Under the pieces are notes generated by a model, which saw only the letters and a list, made by a program, of their open reading frames with translations, did no database searches and had not been told where the DNA came from. A program made the translations under genes and the position numbers. Shown piece by piece: positions 1-11,965 of a DNA stretch of 64,000 nt (the stretch's first letter is position 1; each line of letters begins with the position of its first letter). The stretch spans positions 31,762,542-31,826,541 of the forward strand of contig CP154955.1 of NCBI GenBank assembly GCA_039621445.1. The letters are read 5' to 3'. The stretch comes from Euglena gracilis. Taxonomy: Eukaryota; Euglenida; Euglenophyceae; Euglenales.

Positions 1-1030
1 TGGAAAATTTCCCCCTACAGGGTACCAGCTACCCCAAAGAGTCGCCCAACTAGGGTTAAAAACATGGGGGGACCCGAGCGAGGCGCCGAAGGCGCCGAGC
101 GATGGTCCCCCCATGTTTTTACCCCTAGTTGGGCGACTCTTTGGGTTCGCTGCGTACCCTGTAGAGGGAAATATAGCAACGATGAGCGGGATGGTTGCAA
201 CCACTGGGGAGGAAATCTTAACCCTAACCCTATTCCTTCTAATAACGTCAGAAAATCTCTCGGTATAAGATTGCTTTTGAATAAAAATATTTATGAGCGA
301 GTGCATTCTTGCAACATTCCGGCGTAACAAAAATTAAGTTTCTTTTAAATCGCGTGTAAAATTTCCCCCTACAGGGTACCAGCTACCCCAAAGAGTCGCC
401 CAACTAGGGTTAATACACATGGGGGGACCCCCGCTCGGCGCCTCCGACGCCCCGCTCGGGTCCCCCCATGTTTTTAACCCTAGTTGGGCGACTCTTTGGG
501 TTCGCTGCGTACCCTGTAGAGGGAAATATAGCAACGATGAGCGGGATGGTTGCAACCATTGGGGATGAAATCTTAACCCTAACCCTGTNCCTTCTAANAA
601 CGTCAGAAAATCTCTCGGTATAAGATTACTTTTCAGATTACTTTTGAAAAAAAATATTTATGAGCGAGTGCATTCTTGCAACATTCCGTCGTAACAAAAA
701 TTACGTTTCTTTTAAATCGCGTGGAAAATTTCCCCCTACAGGGTACCAGCTACCCCAAAGAGTCGCCCAACTAGGGTTAATACACATGGGGGGACCTTCG
801 CTCGGCGCCTTCGGCGCCTCGCTCGGGTCCCCCCATGTTTTAACCCTAGTTGGGCGACTCTTTGGGTTCGCTGTGTACCCTGTAGAGGGAAATATAGCAA
901 CGATGAGCGGGATGGTTGCAACCATTGGGGATGAAATCTTAACCCTAACCCTATTCCTTCTAATAACCTCAGAAAATCTCTCGGTATAAGATTACTTTTG
1001 AATAAAATATTTATGAGCGACTGCATTCTT
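1..1030. repeat. Three tandem copies of a palindromic ~360-bp unit
   Basis: Each unit has a ~171-bp palindromic part (4-174, 358-529, 725-895) followed by a ~185-bp spacer. The arms are ~50 bp inverted repeats that begin TTTCCCCCTACAGGGTAC and contain AGAGTCGCCCAACTAGGG. Each loop is a second hairpin, CATGGGGGGACC to its complement, around a GC-rich centre with GGCGCC. The spacers carry a telomere-like TAACCCTAACCCT and end in a conserved GAGCGAGTGCATTCTTGC. The third spacer diverges after about 1030. I see no coding capacity; open frames here are by-products of the palindrome. Confidence 0.9.
589..598. other. Two ambiguous bases (N)
   Basis: The bases at 589 and 598 are N, in the spacer of the second tandem unit. 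This points to assembly or consensus uncertainty in the array, so its copy number may not be exact. Confidence 1.
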
Positions 1031-1128
1031 GAGTAAAAAAAAAACAAACAAGCAGAATCAAGAGCAATGAACCATGGTAACAAACTCCCAAAAAAACTTG
1101 CAACTGAAACTTGAATGCATGTACGTAG

Positions 1129-1480
1129 GAGGAGGATCGAGATCCTCCTCGAATGTCGTTCGAGGTCGTTCGAGGAGGATCAATATCCTCCTCGAATGTC
1201 GTTCGAGGTGGTTCGAGGAGGATCAATATCCTCCTCGAATGTCGTTCGAGGTCGTTCGAGGAGGATCAAAATCCTCCTCGAATGTCGTTCGAGGTCGTTC
1301 GAGGAGGATCGAGATCCTCCTCGAATGTCGTTCGAGGTCGTTCGAGGAGGATCAAAATCCTCCTCGAATGTCGTTCGAGGTCGTTCGAGGAGGATCAAAA
1401 TCCTCCTCGAACATCGTTCGAGGTCGTTCGAGGAGGATCAAAATCCTCCTCGAATGTCGTTCGAGGTCGTTCGAGGAGGA
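1129..1480. repeat. 43-bp palindromic tandem repeat
   Basis: About eight copies of a 43-bp unit. Each contains the near-perfect palindrome GAGGAGGATCAAAATCCTCC followed by GAATGTCGTTCGAGG. The middle of the palindrome varies (ATCGAGAT, ATCAATAT, ATCAAAAT). Because 43 is not a multiple of three, all frames run open through it and give repetitive SFEEDQNPPR-like peptides, which I do not treat as genes. Confidence 0.9.
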
Positions 1481-1520
1481 TTTTAAGCCCCCCCCCCTCG
1501 AACGGGGGGGGGCTTAAAAA
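1481..1520. repeat. C-run/G-run hairpin ending the 43-bp array
   Basis: TTTTAAGC plus a C run, the loop TCGAA, then a G run plus GCTTAAAA: a near-perfect hairpin directly joined to the 43-bp array. It resembles a miniature of the C-run elements further along the window. Confidence 0.75.
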
Positions 1521-2465
1521 CGTTCGAGGAGGTTCGAGCTCGAACGTTCGAGCTCGAACCTCCTCCTACTGATACCCCCCCGTCTGGCTTGATTCAGAAC
1601 GTTCAGATCAGGCATCCCTTCTTTTTGCCACACCGCCAAGGTGACCCGGTCTGCAGCTCTTGACTTCACCCCCCAAGCTGCAGTTAACAATTGACGCGCC
1701 AATGCGCCGCAGTGAACTGCAGCCCCCCAAATAAAAAAAAAAACACCCCAAAGTGCATTCAATTGTCAGGTTGGCGACATGCTCCGGGGAAAAACTGCAC
1801 GGATAAATCAGCAATGCCAACCCCGCTGAGCAGCACACCTTGCCCGCATGGCGGCCCGTCAGCTTGAGCGGCACCCAGAACTGCTTGGCCCCAGGGCTGC
1901 CCTTCATCCCAAAGGTCTGATCCCCCCTGCAGGGGTTATGCCAGTTGTCAGTGTGTCAGCCGGTTGTTTCGATTGCTTGTGCCCCCAAGTAAAGTTTCAT
2001 ACCTACCCCCCCCCCAGGAAACTGTCACCTGAGAGGTTGGCCAGTACCGGGGACCCTGACAACTTCCTATACTGACAGGTTGGCCGGTACTGGGGACCCT
2101 GACAGTTTCCCGGGCGGCACCCTGACAGTTTCCCAGGTAGGGCATTTCAAGGGAAAGTCAAGGAAAAATGACCCTGACAGGTTGGCCGGTACCGGGGACC
2201 CTGACAACTTCCTATACTGACAGGTTGGCCGGTACCGGGGACCCTGACAGTTTCCCGGGCGGGACCCTGACAGGTTCTCGGGCATGACAGTTTCCCGGGG
2301 GGGGGGGGGTATGGGGAGACTTGTTTGGGGGCACGGGTGCGCCAGAGCCATAATTTGGACAGGCCAACTCCTCAAGATTTTTCTCTGGCACAATGAATTA
2401 TTTGTCCAAATCACTTCGGCCGGACGAGCATCGGGCCCGCCCTGGCCGAACGAATCGCCGTGGAC
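1521..2465. other. Non-coding stretch with short CCCTGACAG repeats
   Basis: No convincing exon. From about 2030 to 2290 the words CCCTGACAG, GGTTGGCCGGTACCGGGG and CTTCCTATACTGACAGG recur in mixed order and end at a G run near 2290-2310. This is probably the downstream flank, or an intron, of the minus-strand C2 gene. Confidence 0.5.
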
Positions 2466-3002
2466 CTCCTCCACCGTGCGGAGCACCAGCACGCCTTGGC
2501 CGCACAGCTCGCCCGGGGCGCGGGTGCTGTCGTCCGGGTGATGCACCGTGACGATGAGCCGGCAGGGGATGTTGGGGACAGGGCCCCGCCGAGAGCCACC
2601 GCCCCAGGGCTCTCTGGGCCGACTGGCCGGCGGGCCGTGACACGTATCGAAGGACTTCCTCCGGTGCCACCGTGCATCTTTGCGGGCTGCGCTGGGGCCC
2701 ACGGCCAGAAGGTCGGCTGCTTAAATTATATTTTACCCACGCCAGAGCCCAAAACTCTGTGGGAGAGAGAAGATGGGAGGGCCCCGAAGCCGTTGGCCCT
2801 GGGCGACGCAGAAGTCGAACGACTCGTCCCAGTGCGGCCGCAGCCCGTGGCGTGCCGTGGTGTGGTGGTACTGCCCGCCCGTCAGGCTGAGAGCGAGGAA
2901 CGCCTTCGTGGCCAGCAGGTCCTCCCCGGCCCCCACCCGCACCTCCAGGTGCACGTGGGGGGCCTCGTCCTCCACCAACGCCATCGGGTCACGCGACGCA
3001 AT
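2466..3002 (-). CDS. C2-domain protein (two partial exons)
   Basis: Two reading blocks on the minus strand fit a C2 beta-sandwich. The first starts at 3002 after the acceptor CTCCCCACAG. It reads HVHLEVRVGAGEDLL, then GGQYHHTT, then LRPHWDESFDFCV, which is the usual C2 order (strand 1, Thr/Lys segment, L.P.W.E.F.F). The second, about 2466-2600, reads CRLIVTVHHPDDST and LCGQGVLVL, matching the later L.V.V.D...G...L strands, with a possible donor GAG|GTCCAC at 2466. C2 domains bind membranes, often through calcium, but the full Asp set cannot be seen, so calcium binding is open. The join between blocks is uncertain (about 2690-2830) and other exons are not found. GC-rich codon use contrasts with the flanks. 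Confidence 0.55.
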
Positions 3003-3049
3003 CTGTGGGGAGGGGCGGCGAGAGGGCACGGCAAGCGTCTATGGTCATC

Positions 3050-5525
3050 CAGAACCCTAGACCCAATGATGCTCAGTCACACCCAGTCACAACCCAGTCA
3101 CGCTCAGTCACACTCACTCGCAACCGGTCGTCACACAGAAATCTCAGTGCCAGAAAACGCCAAAATTGGCCAAAAGCGGCCAGAAATGATCAAAAAAATA
3201 CTCAAAAATATCCACAGGTGACCACGGATGACCAAAGGCGGCCAGAAGCAGACAAAAACAGACGAAAAAAGCCAAACATGGCCAAAAATTGCCATAAATG
3301 GCCAGATGTAGCCGAAACTTCCAATCACACCCAGTCACAGAACCCCAATTATCAATTTCTTACCCCAATGCAGGGGTTTCAACATTAGTGACAGACATGC
3401 CTGTGTGGAGTGGAATCAGTCTAAAATCCGCCAAACCCAAAAAACCACCGAATATTCCCCCCCTCCAATTTCAGGAATATTGGCTGCCAAGGGGAAGGAA
3501 ATTGAACGGAGTGAGGTTGCCTCAAAGCCAGTCATGCCCAGTCACAACCAATAACTTCATAGGTGCTGAGACACAGCCTTGGGCCAGGATTTGCTTATTG
3601 GGGAGGGGGACTATCAATATGCCAAAACGTTGACCTCCCAAATCAACAAATCCTGGCTGTTGGGGTCAGCCATTTTGGGGTCAGCAATCCACGCAAATTT
3701 GCCCAGGTGAGGTGCATCTGGCTGTAAAAATATCCAGCCCTGCCCGATTCACAGGTGCTTGGGTAACCTCTGCTGACACCAGACAGTATTGTGAAGCAAA
3801 AGGCAGGCTTGAAGCAGCATTGGTGTGGGTTGATGGGGGTGGGTTGGGGAAGAAACAACAAGACAGCACAGCCGCGGTGGACGACAGTGGGCGGCAATGG
3901 ATGACCACAGGTATACGGAGCCGGCAACTGCTTCGCGTTGCCACAAGCTTGCTGCAGTTTGCGCTGGAGGAATGGACATTAGTCACCTCATCATGCAAGA
4001 CAAAACGGAGCCACAGCACTGATGAAAACATGCACATGCATGCAGCCCCCAGCACTTCATATTTTTGCTTGGCATTTGGCTGTGTGCAAGCACCCAAAGA
4101 CACCCACCCTCTGGGTCCCGCATCGCCCTGATTGTCCTGTGCAACAAAAAAAAACACCAAAAGAAGCCGAAAGAGGCAAAAAGTGGCAAAAACAGGTTGA
4201 AGCAGCCAAAAGGAGCCAAGAAGCAGGAGCCAGAATCGGCAGAAGCAGCAAAAAATGGCCAACAGCGGTGTAAAATGCACCCACCAAGATTGGGTGCAAG
4301 CGTCTTCTAGGGGGGAAGAGTTCTAGTGCAATGAGATGCCTGCCCATATTTGGCACCCCCCCCCTGGGTCGGTTTTGGGTTCCTGGTTCCTCACGACCAA
4401 GCCAATTTTCCTTTGAAAATAGCCATTTTGGGCCCCTGCGCCAAAGGCACCGGGGCTGTGCTACAGCACAACCCACCCCAAATCCAACCTCCAAATGGGG
4501 GGGTCGAAAGTTTGCCCAAAAAATGTGGTGCAACTCCCGAAAAATCAGGGGGCGACATGGCATCCCCCCCCAAGCACCTATGGTCATCCAGAGTCCCACA
4601 CCCAGTGACGCCCAGTCACGCCCAGCCACGCTCAGTCACGCTCAGTCACGCTCAGTCACGCCAACAGAGATCCCAGTCATCCCAACTTTAAGATATAGGT
4701 TTTTTGCCACCTTTGCCCACCTCTGGCTGCCATTGGCTGTTTTTGTCCACTGTTAGCTGCTTTTAATGCCTTTTTGGTCACTGGTCACTGGTTTCTTTTG
4801 GGTTGCTTTTGGCCACATTTGGATTTCTTTGCCCACTTTTGCCCACCTTTGCCACTTTTACCCACTGTAGGCTACTGCTCTTTGGCCACTTTGAGGCCAC
4901 TTTTTGCTGCTTTTGACAGCTTTTGGCACTTGTTTGCTGCTTTCAACTGCTCTTGCCCACTTTTGCTGCTTTTCACTGCTTTCGGTCACTTTTGCTGCTT
5001 TTGACTGCTTTTGGGCACTTTTTGCTGCTTCAAAAAAAAATAGGTAAAACCATGGTCAAAAGTGGCCAAAAATGGTCCACAGGTGGTCAAAAGCTGCGGA
5101 AAAAAAATTGTCGAAAATGGGTAGAATTAATTTTTTTTAAAAAATGGCCAAAAACAATCAAAAGCAGCAAAAAGTGGAGTTTTTTGCCATTTGGTGGCAT
5201 TTTGGCCATTCTTGGCCATTTTTGGCCAAAAATGGCCTCAAAGTGGGTAAAAGTTGGCAAAAAAAGGGCAAAAATGGTCAGAAGTTAGCAAAAGCAGCCA
5301 AAAGTGGCCCAAAATAGCTTAAAGTGTCCAAAGAGGTCAAAAGGGGTCAAAATGGCCAAAAAAATGGCTAAATAGTCAATCGCGCCGAGTCAAGCCCAGT
5401 CACACCCAGTCACGCCCAAACACAGAACCACCTGTAGGGGTCCTCAGAGCCAGTCATGCCCAGGCCCAGTCACGCCAGTCATGCCCTGTCACGCCCAGTC
5501 ACACCAAGCACGCCCAGTCATTTCA
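3050..5525. repeat. Low-complexity CAGTCAC and GCCAAAA/GCCACTTTTG tracts
   Basis: CAGTCACGC/CAGTCACAC heptamer-decamer runs occur at about 3060-3125, 4600-4680 and 5390-5525. Between them are long degenerate runs of GGCCAAAA type (3150-3310, 5040-5380) and the complementary GCCACTTTTG type (4690-5030), an inverted arrangement around 5035. Frames here give repetitive peptides only. I see no gene between 3050 and 5525. Confidence 0.7.
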
Positions 5526-7628
5526 TGGTTGCTTGCCCCCCCTATGTTTGCACCACCCTTGGGGGAACAGACTCTCTCTTTCTCTATTCTTTCATTTTTC
5601 CCCGTTTCTCAAAGAGAAGCCCAATTGGGTGGGCATTTGCAAAAAAAAATTGGCCCAACATCCACGCCGGACTGAAAATTGGTCTTCATTTGCAGGTTGC
5701 CAAATCCCCATCGTTTTCGAGATTCAGGAGAAAAGTGAATTTTGACCCCAAATGGCCTAAAAAACGTTCGGGTCCAAGATATGGATGAACGTTGGCCTTC
5801 CACCATAAAGGTGCAGGGCACTGGCAGTGCAGGCCTTGAAGCCTTCATGTGGTGACTTTCCTCAACTTCAAGTGCGGTTGGAGGAAAAACAAAATGCTGT
5901 TCGATACAGGTTCCCGATCAAATATCCCCGCAACAGAGGCTTTTTTAGGACCCGAGGAGGAAGGGAGGTCCGGACCCACCCACCCACCCCTTGGGGGGCC
6001 GCTGGAGGGAGGGGGTTCAGAAGGACCCACTTTCGATTTTGTGACCCAGGGGGGGGGGTGGCCCCCCTGGGAGGTTGGGCCGAGTGGATACCCCACCGGA
6101 GGCGGGGTTTTCCTCGATTTTTGGTGCGACGCACCCAAAATTTTTTGGACTCCAAAATTAAAGCGAACACAAAATACTGCTAATAGAACACAAAATAGTG
6201 CTAAGAGAACACAAAATAGTGCTAAGAGAACACAGAATAGTGCTAAGAGAACACAAAATACTGCTAAGGGAACACAAAATAGTGCTACGAGAACACATAA
6301 AAAATCTCTGCCCCACAGCCTGTATGTTCTCCCACAAGACCTTTTGATTCTTGTGGGAGAATACTGTCCTGCATGCCCAGCCATTCATTGGGGCCCTTTT
6401 TAGCAATTTGGGCCGTCTTTTTTGGGGGGGGGGCATCAAAAGTCACTTTTTAATTTTCAAAATTTCAAAATGATTATTCCAAAAATGACTGGGAGCAAAA
6501 GGAAATTTCTGGCAACCCAAAATTGGACCAATTTTGGAAATGATGTTCACTTTTTAGTTATTTTGAAAAGCTTTTTTGCTCCCGATGTGGAATCGACTTT
6601 TCTCTAAAAAGATAAGAGCTCAACAACCACCTGATGTGAGACCTCGCTTTGGGCTTCGATACTTGAACCAAAATTCAACTCTGAATCCTAAGTTAGTTCG
6701 CCACTGAACCTATTTACTCCACATGTCATTTTAGGGGATAAAGCGTCATGGATGCAGAGATGAACATGGATGGCAAACTGTTGAAATTTTGGTGGTATAT
6801 TCCGGCTCTAATTTTGGGCAGTGGATTTCTGGATTTTTTTTGCAGCAGGAATTTCCAACGTTTCTGTTGGTTACCATGGCAATATGGCAATGGAAAACCC
6901 TGAAGTTAGCCACACACTGCCACACAACTGGTTGATAAATCAAAGAGTTGGTGAATTCTCACCCTCCAAGATTCTTCAATATCCCTCAAAGACTAAACCT
7001 TCAACAAACCTTCAGCGGAAGGCAAAATATTTTTAAAGGTGGGCAAAAACGGCGGGGGGTATCCAAAACCTAAAAACCAACCTTGTTCGCCCTGAGAGAT
7101 ACCTGCAACCCCAGGTGATGTTTGACGCTTGGACAAAGTTGCTTCATCTACCGTCAGTACACTTGTGCCCTTATGGGATGGGATTCTCAATGGAGGCACA
7201 GCTAAACCTCCCACGCAACAGCAATGTTCTTGCATGATAAAACAGTTGGGTCACTGGACCAGTGCAGGCATCCCATCAGAGTCAGTTTGGCATGTGCCTC
7301 GTCTCCCCAGCCCATTATGTTGCCCCCCTAATGGGCTGCCAAAATGGAAAAAAATCCGTATCATTTTTTGAATGCCAAGCAGTTGGACATTGGGGAGTGG
7401 CAATGCAAGCGCTTGCTGCAGTGCCACTTGCAGACGGCTGAAAAAAACAACGGACGGAGGGAGGCGGGGTCTCCTGCCGAAGGGAATGGGGTTCTTCAGG
7501 AATGGGGAGGAAGGGAAGGGGTCCGAGGGCCAGGGGGAGGGGAAACCTAAGACGCCAGGCGTCTGGTGTGGAGGTATATCACAGGGCGGGGGGCGGGTGC
7601 TGCTGCACCACAGCCCACCCCTCGCAGG
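5526..7628. other. Intergenic, with a ~21-bp tandem repeat
   Basis: No supported gene. From about 6165 to 6297 a unit of the form AGAACACAAAATAGTGCTA is repeated about six times. Around 5935-6130 there is a G/C-run block bounded by TTTTTTAGGACCCGAGG and its weak complement. The rest is AT-rich unique sequence. Confidence 0.5.
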
Positions 7629-7904
7629 CAGGGGTTTATTGAGACTGAGGGGGTCTCCCCACCCACCCACCCCCTGCCCCCCCCCAGGGGGGTCCCGGGG
7701 GACCCACTCAATTTTCCCCAAAAATGGCCAAAAATCACGAAAAATGCTATAAAAAATGGCACCTTTTTCAAAAAATTTCGACGCCTTCGGCGCCGAAAAG
7801 CATATCCCACCCACCCTTCTGGGGGGACCCCCCAAAGGGGGAGGTTCGGCCGGACCAACCCACCCCACCCCACCCCCCGGGCTCCAAGGCTAAAAAAAAC
7901 CCTG
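7629..7904. mobile_element. hAT-like non-autonomous element with 8-bp TSD
   Basis: 276 bp. It begins CAGGGGTTTATTGAG and ends CTAAAAAAAACCCTG. It is flanked on both sides by CTCGCAGG (7621-7628 and 7905-7912), a perfect 8-bp target-site duplication. CAGGG-type ends with 8-bp duplications are typical of hAT transposons. The interior has C-run/G-run palindromes and a central ACGCCTTCGGCGCCG hairpin (7781-7795), with no transposase. It lies just 3' of the stop codon of the Mpv17-like gene. Confidence 0.85.
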
Positions 7905-7921
7905 CTCGCAGGCCACGACCC

Positions 7922-10637
7922 CTACGGGTGCTGGTACTTCTTCGGGACGGCACTCCCCCGGCTGAAGGACAGCCAGCTCGTCCAGCAGAAGCTCACCACC
8001 TGGCGCAGTGGAAGCCAGGCCACAGGCAACCTTTCGGGCGTTGGGGCCGGTGGACGACTGGTTGGGATGCTTGGAGCGTTTGATGGGTGGATGGGTTTCC
8101 GAGCTTGACTGTACTGCAAACTGAACGGGGAAGCAGCTCAGTACCCTCAAGGGTACTACAGAGAAGCTCCGTTTGGTGAAATGTGCTTCCTGCAGTATGG
8201 TGCACAGTTGATATTTGAAGCAGTTCAAAAAAAGAACCAAATTAAGATGCTACGGCGCATGTGGTCGTTAAAACAATTGCAATAACTGCTGGAATGTGCT
8301 GTGGGCGATAATTGGTTCCCAAGCGAGAACCCAACATCCAAAGAAACCAGAAGAAGTCAGGGAAGAGATGCAAGTAAAACCCCCAAATATAAAGCCCCCC
8401 CCAGATATAAAGCCCCCCAGGGGGTTTGGTTTTGCCGCCCAAATATAAAGCCCCCCTTATGTGGAGCCAGAAGCTGGCGCGATTCGGGGAAAAGTGGAAA
8501 ATTTTGGGTGGACACAACGTTCTTTTTCACCAGAGATGCTCCATTTTGGATAAGAATTGCACATTTCTGCAAGAGTAGGAGATACGCAATTAAAATTTGC
8601 ATAAAAATTGGTATTTGGCCACAATTGAAGGCCGCCGAAGGTTATAGAGGACACCCGAAAAAGTTTGATTCCCCCCAAATATAAAGTCCCCCCTGAGGGT
8701 CTTGAAAACCCGTCCAAATGTATAGCCAGGGGGTTTTATATTTGGGGGGGTCATATATCGTTTAAAAAATGCAGGGGGGGGTCGCTGTTGGGAGGGGAAA
8801 ACAGGAAGGCCCCCTGGCCGGAGCCAGATGGGGATGGAGAAGAGGACGATGTCAGCCGGGAGGAACACCGACGTCATGCGGGCGACGTCTGTGGTGCAGT
8901 TGGCCGCCCTGCGGCGCCCCCTCAATCGGGGGGGGGGGGGGGGCAACATGAACTTTCAAAATAGGCGGCGCAAAAAAACACGACGTGCCTGTGCTTTGCA
9001 TTCACTGTACGCTTTCTTTTCTGTATGCTTTGTATCCACTGCACTGATTTCCGGCGTCTTCTTTTCAGCGCCAAACGGGACGTTCAGGGTTACAAGGGGC
9101 ATCAATGAAGCTGCTGCTCTGTATTGTGTTCTTGGCAGCGTTACTGCAGCAACTCTGTGGGAGGGGCTGGTTATAGTCAGACTGAAATGAAAAGCAGCAT
9201 GTAAGGCTAGAGAAGTTCTCAGGAGCCGGAGGACTTTGTTTCAAAAATGTTGCCCATCTGTATCAACGCACACAGGCATTTTGTTCGGCCCATTATGTGC
9301 CTCAGAGACCTCCATTGGGGCAACGAGATTACGCACCAGAAGCAAACACGGCGGTCAATGATCAAGTCTCCCCGCAGTTGTGGCGGAAGGGGCAGCGGCG
9401 GCGCAGGGGCCATGCCAATACTTGTGCAGGCCATTGCCCACAAAATCCGACGGGGCCCAGGAGTGTCCCAGCACGAACTCCTTCATCACGTAGAATGTCG
9501 GCCGGCACGGACCCCAACAGAGGACGCCCCACAGGAACCCCCACAGCAAAATGCCAGAGGAGGGGAGGCAGAGGGGGGCCGTGGACGGGTAATACATGAA
9601 GGGGAGGTGGATGCAGATGTCGAAGGCGACCTGCTTGGCGATGAGGCGGACGGCTTGTGCGTCCCGCAGCTTTTCCAGCACCGCCCGCAGGCCCCTTTTG
9701 GACGCATTGACTTTCTTCGTGGCCAAAAAGCACACTGTCAAGCGCAATTCTTTGTTGAATTGTTATTTTTCTGAGCAATGCATTTGTTGGCTTCTTCCAT
9801 GGTGAAAATGCTTCAAAGCGTCCAAAAAACAAAAAAAAAACAAAACCATCGGCTCAGAAATAACATACTGTTTAGTTCACTGAAAAAAAAAGAGGTGTCT
9901 GCCTGAAAGGCTTGCCACCCGATCCATCGTTGCACAACGGCATTCATGAAGCAAAATCCTAAAACCTCTGGTGAAAAGTGGCCCAATGATGATGGAAGAA
10001 TCCCCTTCCAATGTAACATATCAGAATTTGGTGTTAAGGTTTCCAAAAATCCAGCACCACATAACTGAGAAATCCAGCTCCCTCCCTCCATCCATATTCA
10101 GCAGAATGAAAAAAAATTTGTACGTCGTACAAATTTCTCCAATTTTTTCCAGGCACCAAAGAGGCGGTGGTACAGGTTCGCTGATCCAATGGAGGCAGAA
10201 AAAATTACCCAAGGCATCCAACGTGACCACTCTCGGGCACCTTTCAAGTGTGCTCTCGAAGCCGCAAAATCCTTCCAAAGACAATCACATGAGTTTGGGG
10301 ATTGTTTTTTTATTTGTCGCAAAAATACACACTTGTCTAATAACGATTGTTCTGGAAGTGTGTTGGTTGTCCTGAATTGCGGTGTCTTGAATTAGGGTGT
10401 CCGAAAATCCCCAAAGCTTCTCCACATGCCTTACATTGGGAGGAACCCCGTTGCTCCCCGGGAAGAGGCGGCGGAACATCGTCACCTGCAGCCAGTACTG
10501 GAACCCGCCGAGGTAGAGCGCCCCGAACGACACGAACACGAGGTGCCTGCGCCAGTCCACCGGGTGCCGCTCGATGAGCGTCTGCGTCATGAGGTCCGCC
10601 ACAGAGGTCTGCACCGTGGCCAGCGTCAGCGTGAACG
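7922..10637 (-). CDS. Mpv17/PMP22 family membrane protein
   Basis: Four minus-strand exons join in phase: 10435-10637, 9422-9714, 8803-8908 and 7922-7999 (TAG stop). Exon 1 reads QTSVADLMTQTLIE then VDWRRHLVF and FGALYLGGFQYW, the family's GD..aQ and RR......G..hWY region. Exon 2 has AKQVAFDICIHLPFMYYP (the K..DQ....P step) and FVLGHSWAPSDFVGNGLHK. Exon 3 continues AANCTTDVARM and ADIVLFSIPIWLR. Exon 4 gives VVSFCWTSWLSFSRG, the conserved C-terminal W..YLS. Joined exon 3/4 spacing from the Arg to the Trp matches animal Mpv17. Donors are AAT|GTAAGG, CACAA|GTATTG and CCT|GTTTTC, with CAG or AAG acceptors. The protein should be a four-helix protein of an organelle inner membrane (mitochondrion, peroxisome or plastid). 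About 226 residues are modelled; the N-terminus upstream of 10637 is missing. Confidence is high for the family, moderate for exact splice points. Confidence 0.85.
8371..8757. mobile_element. Word-and-C-run inverted-repeat element (AAATATAAAG type)
   Basis: It begins GTAAAACCCCCAAATATAAAG. The word AAATATAAAG followed by C runs is repeated near 8387, 8404, 8441 and 8680, and the element ends with the inverted form GGGGGTTTTATATTTGGG (about 8736-8754). One spacer between words is AGGGGGTTTGGTTTTGCCG. It lies in the intron between the last two Mpv17-like exons. No open frame of note. Confidence 0.7.
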
Positions 10638-10924
10638 CTGGCGGCAGGGGTCACTCACTCATGGCTCATGGTCCAGCCCCCGAGGCCGGGCCAGACCAGT
10701 CCCCAAACCACCGTCAGAACGATGAGGGCGCCCAGGGGCACCTCCCCCACCCCCCCGACAAGACGGAAACCCTGCCTGCTCATGTCGAACCCTGGCCAGA
10801 GGGTACGTACGCCACATACCGACCACCTGGGCTGCGGACACCGCCGCGCCAAAGAGGGGAACCGAAAGACCACTGCCCCTCACCATTACCACCCACCCCC
10901 AACCACTGGGCTCCACAGGTGGAT

Positions 10925-11047
10925 GGATAAATAGAAGATAGATAGATGGATGGATAGATGGATGGATGGATGGATGGATGGATGGACGGACGGATGGATG
11001 GATGGATGGATGGATGGAGGGAGGGAGGGAGGGATGGATGGATGGAT
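10925..11047. repeat. (GGAT)n microsatellite
   Basis: Mostly perfect GGAT tetranucleotides with GGAC and GGGA variants. The array is interrupted by the hAT-like element at 11048 and resumes as GATA/GGAT after 11325. Confidence 0.95.
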
Positions 11048-11324
11048 CAGGGGTTTTTTTTAAGACCGGGGGGGAGGGGGGGTCCCCCCCCACCCACACA
11101 CACCCTGGGGGCCCCGGCCCCCCCGGGGGGGGGGGGGGGGTCCCGGGGGACCCACAAAAAAGTGGCCGAAAAATCGCAAAAAAGTGCTAAAATAGCACTT
11201 TTTGGCGCATTCGGCGCCGAAAACTCCGGGGGGACCCCCCTCCCAGGGGAGGGGGAGGCTCGGCCGGACCCACCTACCCTACCCCCCCTCCCCCCCCGGG
11301 GGTCCACGACTAAAAAAAACCCTG
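11048..11324. mobile_element. hAT-like non-autonomous element inside a microsatellite
   Basis: 277 bp. It starts CAGGGGTTTTTTTTAAG and ends CTAAAAAAAACCCTG. The flanks GGATGGAT and GAATGGAT differ at one of eight positions, but the host is a GGAT array, so this target duplication is weak evidence by itself. The interior matches the 7629-7904 copy in layout: G/C-run palindromes, TCCCGGGGGACCCAC, then GGCGCATTCGGCGCCG (11204-11220). Confidence 0.75.

Positions 11325-11965
<641 letters not shown>

Noticed and set aside
1074-1572. Plus-strand frames with RSFEEDQNPPRMSFE-like repeats
   Set aside because: The 43-bp satellite is open in all frames; no start, splice or family support.
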